Assembly (NCBI RefSeq): GCF_015354315.1
Contig: NZ_JADKYY010000011.1
Coordinates: 1-64,000, forward strand
Length of the DNA: 64,000 nt
From: Planobacterium oryzisoli
Lineage (GTDB): Bacteria > Bacteroidota > Bacteroidia > Flavobacteriales > Weeksellaceae
Reading direction: 5' to 3'
The notes beneath the pieces are model-generated. The model saw only the letters and a program-made list of their open reading frames with translations, made no database searches and was not told the origin of the DNA. Each line of letters starts with the position of its first letter. The stretch's first letter is position 1. Positions 53,172 through 61,973 of this stretch are shown piece by piece. Made by a program: the position numbers and the translations under genes.

Positions 53172-53687
53172 ATGGCGAAAATAAAAACGGCTTCAGACTC
53201 TCTGACAATAATGACCAATATCGTATTACCTAACGAGACAAATTCATTGCGTAATCTTTTTGGGGGAGAATTGCTTGCAAAAATGGATCGTTGTGCCTCT
53301 ATTTCAGCAGCCCGCCATTGTGAACGACGGGTAGTGACTGCTTCGGTCAATCACGTTTCTTTTAATCATCCTATACCTGAGGGCGGAATTGTGGTTTTGG
53401 AGTCGAAAGTTTCACGCGCTTTTTCTACTTCTATGGAAATCTACGTAGATGTATGGCTGGATGATCCCATAGCAGGAAAAAAAATCCACACCAATGAAGG
53501 CATCTATACATTCGTGGCAGTAGATGAATTCAATAAGCCTGTGCCCATTCCTCAAATGGAACCTGAGAGCGACCTAGAAATTGAGCGGTTTAAAGCGGCT
53601 TTTCGCCGTAGAGAATTATCTCTTATTCTTTCCGGTAGGATGAAACCACAGGAATCCGTGGAATTAAAAAAACTATTTTGCCAGTAA
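53172..53687 (+). CDS. Acyl-CoA thioesterase (hotdog fold)
   Basis: 171 residues with the hotdog-fold acyl-CoA hydrolase pattern LPNETNSLRNLFGGELLAKMD, including the conserved Asn, Gly-Gly and catalytic Asp. HPIPEGGIV and IYTFVAVDEF complete the sheet. It hydrolyses fatty acyl-CoA to free acid and CoA; chain-length preference is not apparent. The stop codon is one base before the ATG of the next gene, so they are cotranscribed. Confidence 0.92.
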   Translation: MAKIKTASDSLTIMTNIVLPNETNSLRNLFGGELLAKMDRCASISAARHCERRVVTASVNHVSFNHPIPEGGIVVLESKVSRAFSTSMEIYVDVWLDDPIAGKKIHTNEGIYTFVAVDEFNKPVPIPQMEPESDLEIERFKAAFRRRELSLILSGRMKPQESVELKKLFCQ

Positions 53688-53688
53688 A

Positions 53689-54618
53689 ATGCGGATACTT
53701 CAAATTGATACGAACCATTCACTTATAAAACAGCAGCTTGAAGCGCATGGACATCACGTAGAAGAAGATTTTATTTCGGATCATACGGCTTTACTTTCCA
53801 AAATTGCAAGCTACCAAGGCCTCATTCTAAGAAGCAGGGTGCCTATAGACAGAACCTTATTAGATGCGGCAATTAATTTGAGATTCATAGCAAGGGTCGG
53901 AGCTGGAATGGAAAATATCGATGTTGCGTACGCAGAGAAAAAGGGAATAGTGTTAATAAACAGTCCCGAAGGAAACAGAGATGCGGTTGCTGAACATGTA
54001 TTGGGAAGTCTTTTGACTATTACCAAGAAACTCGCCTCCTCAGCGCAACAGATTAAAAAGGGGTTATGGCTTCGGGAGGAAAACAGAGGCGATGAACTAC
54101 TTGGAAAGACCTTAGGTATCATCGGGTACGGGAATATGGGGAAGGCTACAGCCAAAAGGTTTGCTGGACTAGGTTTGCGGGTGCTATGTTACGATATTAA
54201 AGAGGGTGTGGGGGACAGTTATGCGACGCAGGTGGATCTTGCTACCCTGCAACAGAATGCGCACATTGTGTCTTTACACGTGCCATTAACTACCGACACA
54301 TTGTACCTGGTGGATGAGAAGTTCATTAGCTGTATGTATCATCCTTTTTATTTAGTTAATACCGCCCGGGGAAAGAATGTAGATACTGGTGCATTGGTGG
54401 CGGCCCTCAAAACAAACAAAATACTAGGCGCATCCCTGGATGTTCTTGAGTATGAAACCGCATCCTTCGAACAACTTGACCAAATGCCCAGTGAAATGGA
54501 ATTCTTGCTAAATGCAGAAAATGTGCTGCTTACCCCGCACATCGCTGGCTGGTCTGTACAGAGCAAAGAACGATTGGCGCAAATTATCGTTGATAAAATT
54601 CTTAAAACCTTTTCTTAA
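53689..54618 (+). CDS. D-isomer 2-hydroxyacid dehydrogenase (SerA-like)
   Basis: 309 residues. NAD-binding Rossmann motif GIIGYGNMGKATA is in the middle. Catalytic residues lie in NTARGK (Arg), LDVLEYE (Glu region) and TPHIAGWS (His). It resembles D-3-phosphoglycerate dehydrogenase without the C-terminal ACT domain. The substrate could be 3-phosphoglycerate or another 2-hydroxyacid. It follows the thioesterase by a single base. Confidence 0.88.
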   Translation: MRILQIDTNHSLIKQQLEAHGHHVEEDFISDHTALLSKIASYQGLILRSRVPIDRTLLDAAINLRFIARVGAGMENIDVAYAEKKGIVLINSPEGNRDAVAEHVLGSLLTITKKLASSAQQIKKGLWLREENRGDELLGKTLGIIGYGNMGKATAKRFAGLGLRVLCYDIKEGVGDSYATQVDLATLQQNAHIVSLHVPLTTDTLYLVDEKFISCMYHPFYLVNTARGKNVDTGALVAALKTNKILGASLDVLEYETASFEQLDQMPSEMEFLLNAENVLLTPHIAGWSVQSKERLAQIIVDKILKTFS

Positions 54619-54692
54619 CAACAATTATGATTTCTTAGATTCTCTCAACACGAATAAACTTGTAAATTGCAAGGATTTTTAGTGTAAAGTGA

Positions 54693-55946
54693 ATGAAATG
54701 GGAATCTAAAATTATAGCCTCGGTACTTTTGGGGTTATGTGTTTTGTCATGTAATAAAAGCTCTGCCACACTTACAGAAAGCGCACATACCTCCCTTCCG
54801 AATTTTGGCAATGTGCAACTGGAGGAAGTTTTTACTGATAAAGATAACCGGATAAAAGGCAAGAATCAGGTGGTGTCGGTAATCGATAATTACTACCAGC
54901 AAGTATGGGAGAAAGGCAATTTATGGGGAGGATTTTTAGTTGCGAAGGGAGATGCCATCCTATATGAGAGTTATAGGGGATTTAGTCAGGATAAAGAGAT
55001 TGGGCCAATAGGTCCAGAGACAGCGTTGCACGTAGCTTCAGTAAGTAAGACATTAACAGCTATGGCCGTCCTTAAATTGGTTGAATCGGGTAAATTACAG
55101 CTTGATCAGACCGTAGATAGCATTTTAAAAGGCTTTCCCTATCCTCAAGTAACAATAAAACAGTTGCTTAACCAAAGAAGTGGATTGCCGAAGTATGAGT
55201 ACTTTCTAGAAAAAATTGATCCTGCTTCCCCAGAACTTAATAAAAAGTACTTGACCAATGAGGATATACTTTCCCTAATGATCCGGTATAAGCCCGAGAT
55301 GCCGCGTAAGCCAGATACAGGCTTTATGTATTGTAATACCAATTATGCCCTTTTGGCTTTGGTATTAGAAAGAGTGACCGGAGAGAGTTATCCGGAAGCT
55401 ATGAAGCAAATGGTATTTATTCCACTCGGTATGAATAATACGTATGTTCTGGAAGAACATTTGATGGACAAGGCAGCCAAATCATTTTTCGCACGAGGTC
55501 CCTCGATATATCCTTACGACCGTTTGGATCTGATCTACGGTGATAAAAACATTTTCACAACACCTCGTAATCTTTTGAATTTCTCCAGGGCGATGTATTC
55601 CCCTGATTTTTTGGAATCATCACTGATGAAGCAGGTATTTATGCCTTATAGTAATGAAAGGCCAGGCATCAATAACTATGGGTTGGGCTTTCGAATGAAA
55701 GTGTACGATCCCCAAAGCAAGCTTACTTATCATAATGGTTGGTGGCACGGAAGCAATTCTGTCTTTGCTCATCTGCGATCCTCCAAGGTTACAATAATAG
55801 CGATTGGTAACAAATACTCCCAACGCATTTATTCATCGCTAGCTCTAAGTGCTCTTTTTGAGAACTTTCCCTATGAAGTGGATAAACTGTACAAAACAAT
55901 TGATTCCAGTGGACAGGACATAGCGCAAATTCCTTCGGGGGAATGA
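54693..55946 (+). CDS. Serine beta-lactamase-like lipoprotein hydrolase
   Basis: 417 residues. The lipobox is VLSC (Cys20). The penicillin-binding/class C fold has the nucleophile motif SVSK (in HVASVSKTLTAM), the Tyr motif YCNTNYA and the C-terminal HNGWWHGS. Such proteins are usually D-alanyl peptidases or esterases rather than resistance beta-lactamases. It is periplasm-facing. No regulatory ampR-type gene is near. Confidence 0.9.
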   Translation: MKWESKIIASVLLGLCVLSCNKSSATLTESAHTSLPNFGNVQLEEVFTDKDNRIKGKNQVVSVIDNYYQQVWEKGNLWGGFLVAKGDAILYESYRGFSQDKEIGPIGPETALHVASVSKTLTAMAVLKLVESGKLQLDQTVDSILKGFPYPQVTIKQLLNQRSGLPKYEYFLEKIDPASPELNKKYLTNEDILSLMIRYKPEMPRKPDTGFMYCNTNYALLALVLERVTGESYPEAMKQMVFIPLGMNNTYVLEEHLMDKAAKSFFARGPSIYPYDRLDLIYGDKNIFTTPRNLLNFSRAMYSPDFLESSLMKQVFMPYSNERPGINNYGLGFRMKVYDPQSKLTYHNGWWHGSNSVFAHLRSSKVTIIAIGNKYSQRIYSSLALSALFENFPYEVDKLYKTIDSSGQDIAQIPSGE

Positions 55947-55955
55947 TAAATTCTG

Positions 55956-55963
55956 TAAATTTG
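55956..55963 (+). promoter_or_regulatory. TAnnTTTG -7 box of the Ig-like lipoprotein gene
   Basis: TAAATTTG lies 14 bases before the ATG at 55978, just after the hydrolase stop codon. Confidence 0.5.
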
Positions 55964-55977
55964 AACAAAATAGGTAA

Positions 55978-57666
55978 ATGAAGGGTTATCTTGGGTTAGT
56001 ACTGTGTCTGTTTGTTCTGTTTTCCTGTGCACGGGTTGGTTCTCCTGTCGGGGGTGCAAAGGATACAATACCACCCGTATTTACAGGTAGTAATATTGAT
56101 ACTACCCGCACCAACATAGGCCGCTCGATTGGGGAGTTAAGACTTGATTTTGATGAGTATGTAACTTTAAAGGATGTTTCTAGAAACCTCACTATTTCGC
56201 CACCTATAAAGCTTAAAAAAGTGCTTCCAACTATGCTGGGAAGCAAAACTGTACTAGTTCAGTGGGAAGGGGACCTACAGGAAAACACCACCTATAACTT
56301 TAATTTTGGAAATGCAATAGCGGACTTAAATGAGGGTAATGTGCTGCCGTATTTTACATTTGCTTTTTCTACAGGTCCTAAATTGGATGAACTGTATATA
56401 ACCGGAGATATTTTTGATGGCATGAAGCCCAAACCCACAGAAAGAGAGTTGCTTGAGGGTTCCAAAAATAATTTCGTAGTAGGTCTTTATAAGGCAGAGG
56501 ATAGTCTAGATTTCAGGAAGAAACCTTATTATATTGCGAAGGCAGATGAGCAAGGATATTTTGAACTAAACTATCTTTCTCCCGGCCAGTACAGACTTGT
56601 GGCTTTTAATGATGAAAACCAGAATTCTGTGGTGGACCCTGGTAAAGAAAGTGTGGGATTTCCGGAATATATCATTGATTTGGACAGCAGTATTTCGTCT
56701 TTGCCCATTGAACTATTCCCTAGTTCTAAACCTGTACGGTATGTAGAGACAAAAACCATAGCAGGTGGAGTCGAATTAATTTTTGAAGGTAATCCCGAAC
56801 AAATTGAGATTACGACCGATAATTCCAAAGTAAATGATTTTAAAATCCTGCACAGAAAGCACTCGGATACTGCGAGAGTATATTTTGATGCCGACGCCCT
56901 AGGAATAGGTATAACGCAGAGTGAAAATATTAAATTCAAGTATGTGGCTGAAGACAAATCGGGCGACGCTTCGGTCTTTTATCGGAAGATAGCAGATGAA
57001 AATATGACGCTGTCCAACGTAAGCGGCGCAGTAGTAAGACCTTCCTCTAAAATGCTCTTTGAAAGCAATTTTCCAGTCACGTCCTTACAAACTCAAAATT
57101 GGAAATTACAGCAGGACAGTACGCTTAATCTGGAATTTAACGCAAGAATACTAGAAGGCAATCCTTTTAAATTTGAAATTGAAGCTCCGTTTGAGCAGAA
57201 TAAAAAATACACACTTAGTGTTCCAAGGCAAAGTGTATTTTCGTATTATACCAACAATGACAAGGCCTATGAATTTAATTTCACTGTAGATAGGAAAGAA
57301 AACTACGGAACACTTGTAGTGCAGCTGGCTAACCTACCTGATAAGCCGTTTTGGATGCAGTTGCTCGATGAAAAACAAGCAGTGGTGACAAATATTAAAG
57401 AACCCGGTACTACATTTAGTTTTGAGAATATAAGTCCAGGAATTTACAGTCTAAGAATTTTAATTGATGAAAATGAAAATGGATTCTGGGATTTAGCCAA
57501 TATAAACACGCTGGAGCGTGCAGAACGGGTAGTGGTTTTCCCTAAGAAGCTGGAAATAAGACCGCTGTGGGAGAATAGAGAGTACTGGGATGTACAAAGC
57601 AATACAACACAAATGCCTGCAACAGAGTTAGGTTCAAATAGCAATAATGATGAAGACCTGGATTAA
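55978..57666 (+). CDS. Ig-like domain lipoprotein (Bacteroidota type)
   Basis: 562 residues with lipobox LFSC (Cys17). After the signal, the segment GSPVGGAKDTIPP is characteristic of Bacteroidota lipoproteins with an SbsA-type Ig-like domain (about 25-130). A prealbumin-like carbohydrate-binding-type fold is suggested near 180-235 (GYFELNYLSPGQYRLVAF) and again near 480-510. No enzymatic motif is seen. It is probably surface or periplasmic and structural. Its last 20 bases overlap the start of the heme-binding gene. Confidence 0.82.
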   Translation: MKGYLGLVLCLFVLFSCARVGSPVGGAKDTIPPVFTGSNIDTTRTNIGRSIGELRLDFDEYVTLKDVSRNLTISPPIKLKKVLPTMLGSKTVLVQWEGDLQENTTYNFNFGNAIADLNEGNVLPYFTFAFSTGPKLDELYITGDIFDGMKPKPTERELLEGSKNNFVVGLYKAEDSLDFRKKPYYIAKADEQGYFELNYLSPGQYRLVAFNDENQNSVVDPGKESVGFPEYIIDLDSSISSLPIELFPSSKPVRYVETKTIAGGVELIFEGNPEQIEITTDNSKVNDFKILHRKHSDTARVYFDADALGIGITQSENIKFKYVAEDKSGDASVFYRKIADENMTLSNVSGAVVRPSSKMLFESNFPVTSLQTQNWKLQQDSTLNLEFNARILEGNPFKFEIEAPFEQNKKYTLSVPRQSVFSYYTNNDKAYEFNFTVDRKENYGTLVVQLANLPDKPFWMQLLDEKQAVVTNIKEPGTTFSFENISPGIYSLRILIDENENGFWDLANINTLERAERVVVFPKKLEIRPLWENREYWDVQSNTTQMPATELGSNSNNDEDLD

Positions 57667-58108
57667 AGTACTGGGGTATGTGGCGGCGGGTGTGCTGCTT
57701 ATCCAGTTAATTCCCGTAGACCAGAGCAATCCTCCGGTGGATAAAACGGTGAATTTCATGGATCTTCAGAAGACGCCTGCCTCGGTACGACAGATTATTG
57801 AGAAGAGCTGCTACGACTGCCATTCGTTTGAAACCAAATATCCTCCTGTGGCAAAGATTGCTCCGATATCTTGGTCTATTGCACATAATGTACAGAAAGC
57901 GAGGGAAAACCTGAATTTCTCTACTTGGGGCCTGTACAATAGCGATCAGAAGAAAGATATTTTAAAGCGGGCCGCAGAAATGGTAGAGGAGAAGAAAATG
58001 CCGGTACCTGGCTACATTGCGCAGCACCCTGAGGCTCGTTTAAATATGGAGCAAAGGAAGGCTCTGTCTTCTTTTTTTAAAGAAATGCTTGAAGAACATC
58101 AGTATTAA
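57647..58108 (+). CDS. Membrane-anchored heme-binding domain protein
   Basis: 153 residues. An N-terminal helix (about 5-22) anchors a periplasmic domain with one c-type heme site CYDCH (near residue 55), of the haem_bd family. Segment FETKYPPVAKIAPISW follows the site, as expected. The alternative start codon at 57650 is equally possible. It overlaps the previous gene by 20 bases and the convergent Nudix gene by 4. It may be an electron carrier or sensor; the role is unknown. Confidence 0.85.
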   Translation: MMKTWIKVLGYVAAGVLLIQLIPVDQSNPPVDKTVNFMDLQKTPASVRQIIEKSCYDCHSFETKYPPVAKIAPISWSIAHNVQKARENLNFSTWGLYNSDQKKDILKRAAEMVEEKKMPVPGYIAQHPEARLNMEQRKALSSFFKEMLEEHQY

Positions 58109-58617
58109 GCCAAAGTGTATTGCTTTAGAAAGTTGCGCTGAGATTCAAACGCTAATTCGTTTAGGTCTAATTCCTTTAGTGGTACCCAGACCACTTCCGA
58201 CAGTTCTTCGCTACACATTAAAAATTTGGGTTTTTCGAGCAGATCATACCTAAAAAAAAGATCCATTGTACTGTACTCAATGGCTTTAAACAGGTATTTA
58301 TTCGGCCTAGAGCCTAAATAGCACAGAGAATCTGGATTAAGATCTATTTGCAACTCTTCCCAAATTTCTCTTTTACAGGTCTGTTCAGCAGTTTCCATCG
58401 GATCCGAGAATCCTCCGGGAAGGTCTAAAAGGCCCATTCCAGGTTTGTTTTTACGTCTTGTAAGGAGTATGTCTTTTCTGTGCTGTAGAACGACTGCTAC
58501 TGCCGATGCGCAGTTGTTATAAAGAACAAACCCACAGGCTGTACAACTCCACTTTTTTGATTCTTCGTATCTAAGACCCGATTTCCCGCATTGGGGACAG
58601 TATGTTAATTCGTTCAT
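58105..58617 (-). CDS. Nudix hydrolase with N-terminal zinc ribbon
   Basis: 170 residues. The N-terminal zinc ribbon CPQCG...CTACG (7-10 and 25-28) resembles that of NADH pyrophosphatases. The Nudix box is GGFSDPMETAEQTCKREIWEEL, seen from about residue 68, matching GX5EX7REUXEE. The usual final Gly of the box is Gln here. The substrate is unknown, probably a nucleotide-linked diphosphate. Its ATG overlaps the xerD stop by four bases on the same strand, so it is translationally coupled to xerD. Confidence 0.88.
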   Translation of the reverse strand: MNELTYCPQCGKSGLRYEESKKWSCTACGFVLYNNCASAVAVVLQHRKDILLTRRKNKPGMGLLDLPGGFSDPMETAEQTCKREIWEELQIDLNPDSLCYLGSRPNKYLFKAIEYSTMDLFFRYDLLEKPKFLMCSEELSEVVWVPLKELDLNELAFESQRNFLKQYTLA

Positions 58618-59519
58618 AAACTCTTTGCTTTGTTTCTGGGGTGGTATTCAAGTATAGCAGTGTGGAGTGCTTCCGTTTTTAAATGGGTATAAATCTCGGT
58701 TGTGGTGATACTGGAATGGCCTAACATTTCTTGGATATACCGCAAATCCGCTCCGTTCTCCAGTAGATGGGTTGCATAACTATGGCGGAAAGTATGGGGT
58801 GAAATGGTTTTGGATATGCCTGCAGCTGCTGCTAATTTTTTAATTATTATAAATACCATGACTCTGGTAAGCTTTCTCCCCCGAATGTTGATAAATACAA
58901 AATCCTGGTGACCATCTTGGAGAGCAAACGTATTTCTCACTCCCTGAATATAGCGCGAAAGAATCTCTGCAGTATAACTTGCCAAAGGTACTAGCCGGGT
59001 TTTATCCCCTTTTCCCTTAATCCGTAGAAAAAGTTCTTTAAAATTAATATCTGAGAGTCTGAGATTGGTAAGTTCGCTTACCCGAAGTCCGCAACCATAT
59101 AACACTTCTATTATTGCTTGATTGCGTTTACCCAGGGCAGTGTTATCTGACACCGCCACTATCCTGTCGATTTCTTCTGTACTCAGAGTATCAGGTAGAT
59201 ACAAGCCAAGTTTTGGGCTTTCCAATAGCAAAGTGGGGTCGTCAGCACGAATATTCTCATCAAGCAAATATCTATAGAATGCCTTAACTGAGGAGATCCA
59301 CCTGGCCTGAGAACGCTCATTAATATTCCTTTTAGATAGAATATAAAGGCATTCGTGAAGATGCTCAGAGGTTGCTTTACTAATATCTAATTCCAAAAGA
59401 GTGGCAATCTCACTTAGGATCTTAACATCGCTTAAATAGGCAGCGGCGGTATTGGCTGCAACCTGCTTTTCCAGAAGCAGATAGTTTTTAAAACCAACTA
59501 AATGAAGTTGAAAATCCAT
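58614..59519 (-). CDS. xerD: Site-specific tyrosine recombinase XerD
   Basis: Chromosome dimer resolution recombinase acting at dif during division. The N-terminal SAM-like core-binding domain covers about 1-90. The catalytic residues are R146 (GCGLRVSEL), K170, H242 and R245 (HTFRHSYATHLL), H268 (LGHSS) and the nucleophile Y277 (TEIYTHL). It is 301 residues, the housekeeping length. Its neighbours are not mobile-element genes, so it is the chromosomal enzyme rather than a phage integrase. It follows the deaminase by seven bases. Confidence 0.93.
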   Translation of the reverse strand: MDFQLHLVGFKNYLLLEKQVAANTAAAYLSDVKILSEIATLLELDISKATSEHLHECLYILSKRNINERSQARWISSVKAFYRYLLDENIRADDPTLLLESPKLGLYLPDTLSTEEIDRIVAVSDNTALGKRNQAIIEVLYGCGLRVSELTNLRLSDINFKELFLRIKGKGDKTRLVPLASYTAEILSRYIQGVRNTFALQDGHQDFVFINIRGRKLTRVMVFIIIKKLAAAAGISKTISPHTFRHSYATHLLENGADLRYIQEMLGHSSITTTEIYTHLKTEALHTAILEYHPRNKAKSL

Positions 59520-59526
59520 TGCATAT

Positions 59527-59967
59527 TTACTCAGGCATTAGTACGGAACGAGGAATCTGTAAAACTTCCACATTATGAGAAGTAAGGAAATTGATACCTT
59601 CATTGTCCGAATAGGCATCTATATACACTAATCGAGAAATACCCGATTGCAGAATAAGTTTACTGCACTCTTTACACGGAGATAAGGTAATGTATAAAGT
59701 TGCACCTTTAGCCGATTGCGTCGAACTGGATAGTTTGAGGATGGCGTTTGCTTCTGCGTGAAGAACATACCAATGGGTGTTACCAGCGTTATCTTCACAT
59801 TCATTAATTGAGCCCGAGGGGGTTCCATTATAGCCGTCCGAAATTATCATCCGGTCTTTGACTATTAGGGCTCCCACCTGTTTGCGCCGACAATACGACA
59901 GCTTTGCCCACTCTAAAGCCATTTTTAAATAAGCCAGGTCGAATTTATTATACTGATGATCTTCCAC
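59527..59967 (-). CDS. Deoxycytidylate (dCMP) deaminase
   Basis: 146 residues. Zinc-dependent deaminase converting dCMP to dUMP for thymidylate synthesis. The zinc and catalytic motif is H70-A-E72, with C98 and C101 in PCKEC. An additional NECEDN segment matches the ComEB/dCMP deaminase branch. It lies five bases after the crotonase gene and before xerD, in one minus-strand run: crotonase, deaminase, xerD, Nudix. Confidence 0.92.
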   Translation of the reverse strand: MEDHQYNKFDLAYLKMALEWAKLSYCRRKQVGALIVKDRMIISDGYNGTPSGSINECEDNAGNTHWYVLHAEANAILKLSSSTQSAKGATLYITLSPCKECSKLILQSGISRLVYIDAYSDNEGINFLTSHNVEVLQIPRSVLMPE

Positions 59968-59971
59968 AGTA

Positions 59972-60736
59972 CTAAAAATTTGGTTTTCTCTTCTCTAGAA
60001 AAGCAGCTACCCCTTCCTGCTTGTCTTTCAGCTCGAAAAGCTCCCCGAAAAAGCGTATTTCCTTATCAAAACCCTCACGACTATTCGAGCAATTGACGGC
60101 CTCAATTGCTCGCGCAATAGCCAGTGGTGAATTCCTAGCAATCTTCTCCGCAAATTCTATGGTTTTATCTAGCAATTCTTCAGAATCATAGACGCGGTTT
60201 ACCAAACCAATTTCGTATGCACGCTCGGCGGACACCATTTCTGCAGAAAATATAAGTTCGTTGGCGATTCCTTTACCAACTAGCTGAGGTAGTCTTTGAG
60301 TGCCACCGTACCCTGGAATGAGGCCTAAGGTTACTTCTGGTAATCCCAGCCGGGCATTGGTGGAGGCAAAACGCAAATGGCAGCTCATTGCCAATTCTAA
60401 ACCTCCTCCCAATGCAAAACCATTGATTGCAGCGATGACAGGTTTGGAAAGATTTTCCACCTTATTGAAAAGTTTATTTTGTCCCTCTCTTGCAAGGCTC
60501 TCTGCTTGCTGGGAATCAAAATCTGCAAATTCCTTAATATCTGCTCCTGCTACAAATGCTTTTTCTCCTGAGCCCGTCAGTATTATAACTCGTATCTGCT
60601 CGTCGTTATTAGCTGCAGTGAGCGCTTCGCTCAGTTCAGTTATAACATATTTATTCAATGCATTAAGGCTTGCTGGTTTATTGATAGTTATAACTGCAAT
60701 TCTGCCTTTGATTTCAAACAGTAGATCTTGATACAT
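59972..60736 (-). CDS. Enoyl-CoA hydratase (crotonase family)
   Basis: 254 residues. Crotonase fold with oxyanion-hole region AGADIKEFAD and INGFALGGGLELA, and the catalytic glutamates in GGGLELAMSC and LPEVTLGLIPGYGGTQRL. It hydrates trans-2-enoyl-CoA in fatty-acid or related degradation. It is first in the minus-strand run that continues through xerD and Nudix, and it is divergent from oxyR. Confidence 0.93.
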   Translation of the reverse strand: MYQDLLFEIKGRIAVITINKPASLNALNKYVITELSEALTAANNDEQIRVIILTGSGEKAFVAGADIKEFADFDSQQAESLAREGQNKLFNKVENLSKPVIAAINGFALGGGLELAMSCHLRFASTNARLGLPEVTLGLIPGYGGTQRLPQLVGKGIANELIFSAEMVSAERAYEIGLVNRVYDSEELLDKTIEFAEKIARNSPLAIARAIEAVNCSNSREGFDKEIRFFGELFELKDKQEGVAAFLEKRKPNF

Positions 60737-60829
60737 AGTTAAAGGGGTTAAAAATTTGAATAAGTTGCAATTTAAGCAATTCTGCGCATTGCAGCGTGGG
60801 AAATAGTATTAGCATATCATTGAAAGCCT

Positions 60830-60837
60830 TATATTTG
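60830..60837 (+). promoter_or_regulatory. TAnnTTTG -7 box of oxyR
   Basis: TATATTTG lies 20 bases before the oxyR ATG at 60858. It overlaps the GTG that opens the longest frame, supporting the later start. Confidence 0.5.
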
Positions 60838-60857
60838 TGATAGATAAAACTAATCAC

Positions 60858-61805
60858 ATGAACATTCAACAACTGGAATATCTTATTGCTGTGGATAAGT
60901 TTCGACACTTTGGAAAAGCGGCTCAGGCATGTTTTATCACACAACCCACCCTGTCCGCAATGATCCAGAAATTTGAAGATGAACTGGATGTGAAAGTGTT
61001 TGATAGAACCACCCATCCAATCCGTACCACCGATGTGGGTGCGGAAATTATTCTTCAAGCGAAAAAAATTATAGATGCAGTCAATGAACTCAGGAATAAA
61101 GCTGATCTACTCAATAATGTGCTTGGCGGTAAATTAACATTAGGTATTATTCCTACAGTTGCTACCTATATCCTACCCGTAGAAATTTTTGCTTTTTTGA
61201 GTGAGAATCCCAAAGTGGAGATGAATGTCAAAGAAATGACCACAGAGTCAATTCTCAAAGCACTTAAGAGTGGTGAATTGGACGCAGGGATCATCTCGAC
61301 ACCGTACGATGGTGCCAGCGAGTTTTATCAGGATTTTCTCTTCAATGAAGAATTGATGCTGTACAGCAGTGAAAACAACGTATCTGGGGACAAATATGTA
61401 ATACCTCAAGATGTAGACGTAGAAAAGGTCTGGCTATTAGAAGAAGGTAACTGCTTACGGACACAATTTGAAAATATCTGTCAGTTGAAGGAAAATGTGC
61501 TGAAGCCAAAAAATCTGGACTTTAGAGCTTCCAATATAAATACCTTAGTGCAGATGGTGGATAGAGTTGGAGGTATTTCTATAGTTCCAGAGCTTGCCAA
61601 AACACAACTCTCCGAGCCACAGTTGCAAAAAATACAACGGTTTCGTAAACCTTTCCCCTATAGAGAAATTAGTATAATTTACTACAAGCCCACCTACAAG
61701 CAGAAAATGATTGATGAGTTAATTCGTGCTATTCAGAATTCCGTACATAAAAAACTGGGCTATCATACGGCTCCGGATGATTACATCAGTATTAAGCCCC
61801 AATAG
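60858..61805 (+). CDS. oxyR: Hydrogen peroxide regulator OxyR
   Basis: LysR-type transcription factor of 315 residues. The winged helix is at the N-terminus (residues 3-60, RHFGKAAQACFITQPTLSAMIQKFE) and the ligand domain at about 90-300. The redox pair of OxyR is present: C199 in EEGNCLR and C208 in ENICQL, the same numbering and spacing as in E. coli, so peroxide should form a disulfide that activates it. ATG 60858 was chosen by homology (MNIQQLEYLIAV) and promoter position. It is divergent from crotonase; its targets are not in the immediate neighbourhood. Confidence 0.95.
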   Translation: MNIQQLEYLIAVDKFRHFGKAAQACFITQPTLSAMIQKFEDELDVKVFDRTTHPIRTTDVGAEIILQAKKIIDAVNELRNKADLLNNVLGGKLTLGIIPTVATYILPVEIFAFLSENPKVEMNVKEMTTESILKALKSGELDAGIISTPYDGASEFYQDFLFNEELMLYSSENNVSGDKYVIPQDVDVEKVWLLEEGNCLRTQFENICQLKENVLKPKNLDFRASNINTLVQMVDRVGGISIVPELAKTQLSEPQLQKIQRFRKPFPYREISIIYYKPTYKQKMIDELIRAIQNSVHKKLGYHTAPDDYISIKPQ

Positions 61806-61816
61806 TTCGGCTTATT

Positions 61817-61846
61817 TTGCGGGAAAGAAAATAGATAGTAAATTTG
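61817..61846 (+). promoter_or_regulatory. Complete TTG-N19-TAnnTTTG promoter of metK
   Basis: TTG at 61817-61819 and TAAATTTG at 61839-61846 are 19 bases apart, an excellent flavobacterial promoter. It leaves a leader of about 120 bases before the metK ATG. Confidence 0.65.
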
Positions 61847-61973
61847 CAATCTAAATTGCGAGGAAAAATTTGTGCTGATTGCAACCTCAGTAAAAAATGC
61901 TAAAAACCAAACTTCTCTTTTAGTTTATTTTCTGAACTTTCCAAGCGAATTTTTAATATCAAATAAAAATTAC
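61847..61973 (+). other. Untranslated leader of metK
   Basis: About 120 bases separate the promoter from the metK ATG, unusually long for this window. The stretch is AT-rich and open in frame, but the extra residues are unconserved. A short GAGG/CCTC pairing and a TGCTAAAAA tract are visible. I could not fit it to a SAM riboswitch class with confidence. Confidence 0.3.

Noticed and set aside
54693-55946. Beta-lactamase-fold protein as an antibiotic-resistance gene
   Set aside because: The motifs are those of the wide serine beta-lactamase-like hydrolase/PBP group, with a lipoprotein anchor and no resistance context.
58614-59519. Tyrosine recombinase as a sign of a mobile element or integron
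   Set aside because: Length, catalytic residues and housekeeping neighbours fit chromosomal XerD; no attachment sites, repeats or cargo genes are visible.
61847-61973. SAM-II riboswitch call in the metK leader
   Set aside because: Some short tracts resemble SAM-II, but the P1 stem and pseudoknot pairs cannot be drawn; kept only as a weak finding.
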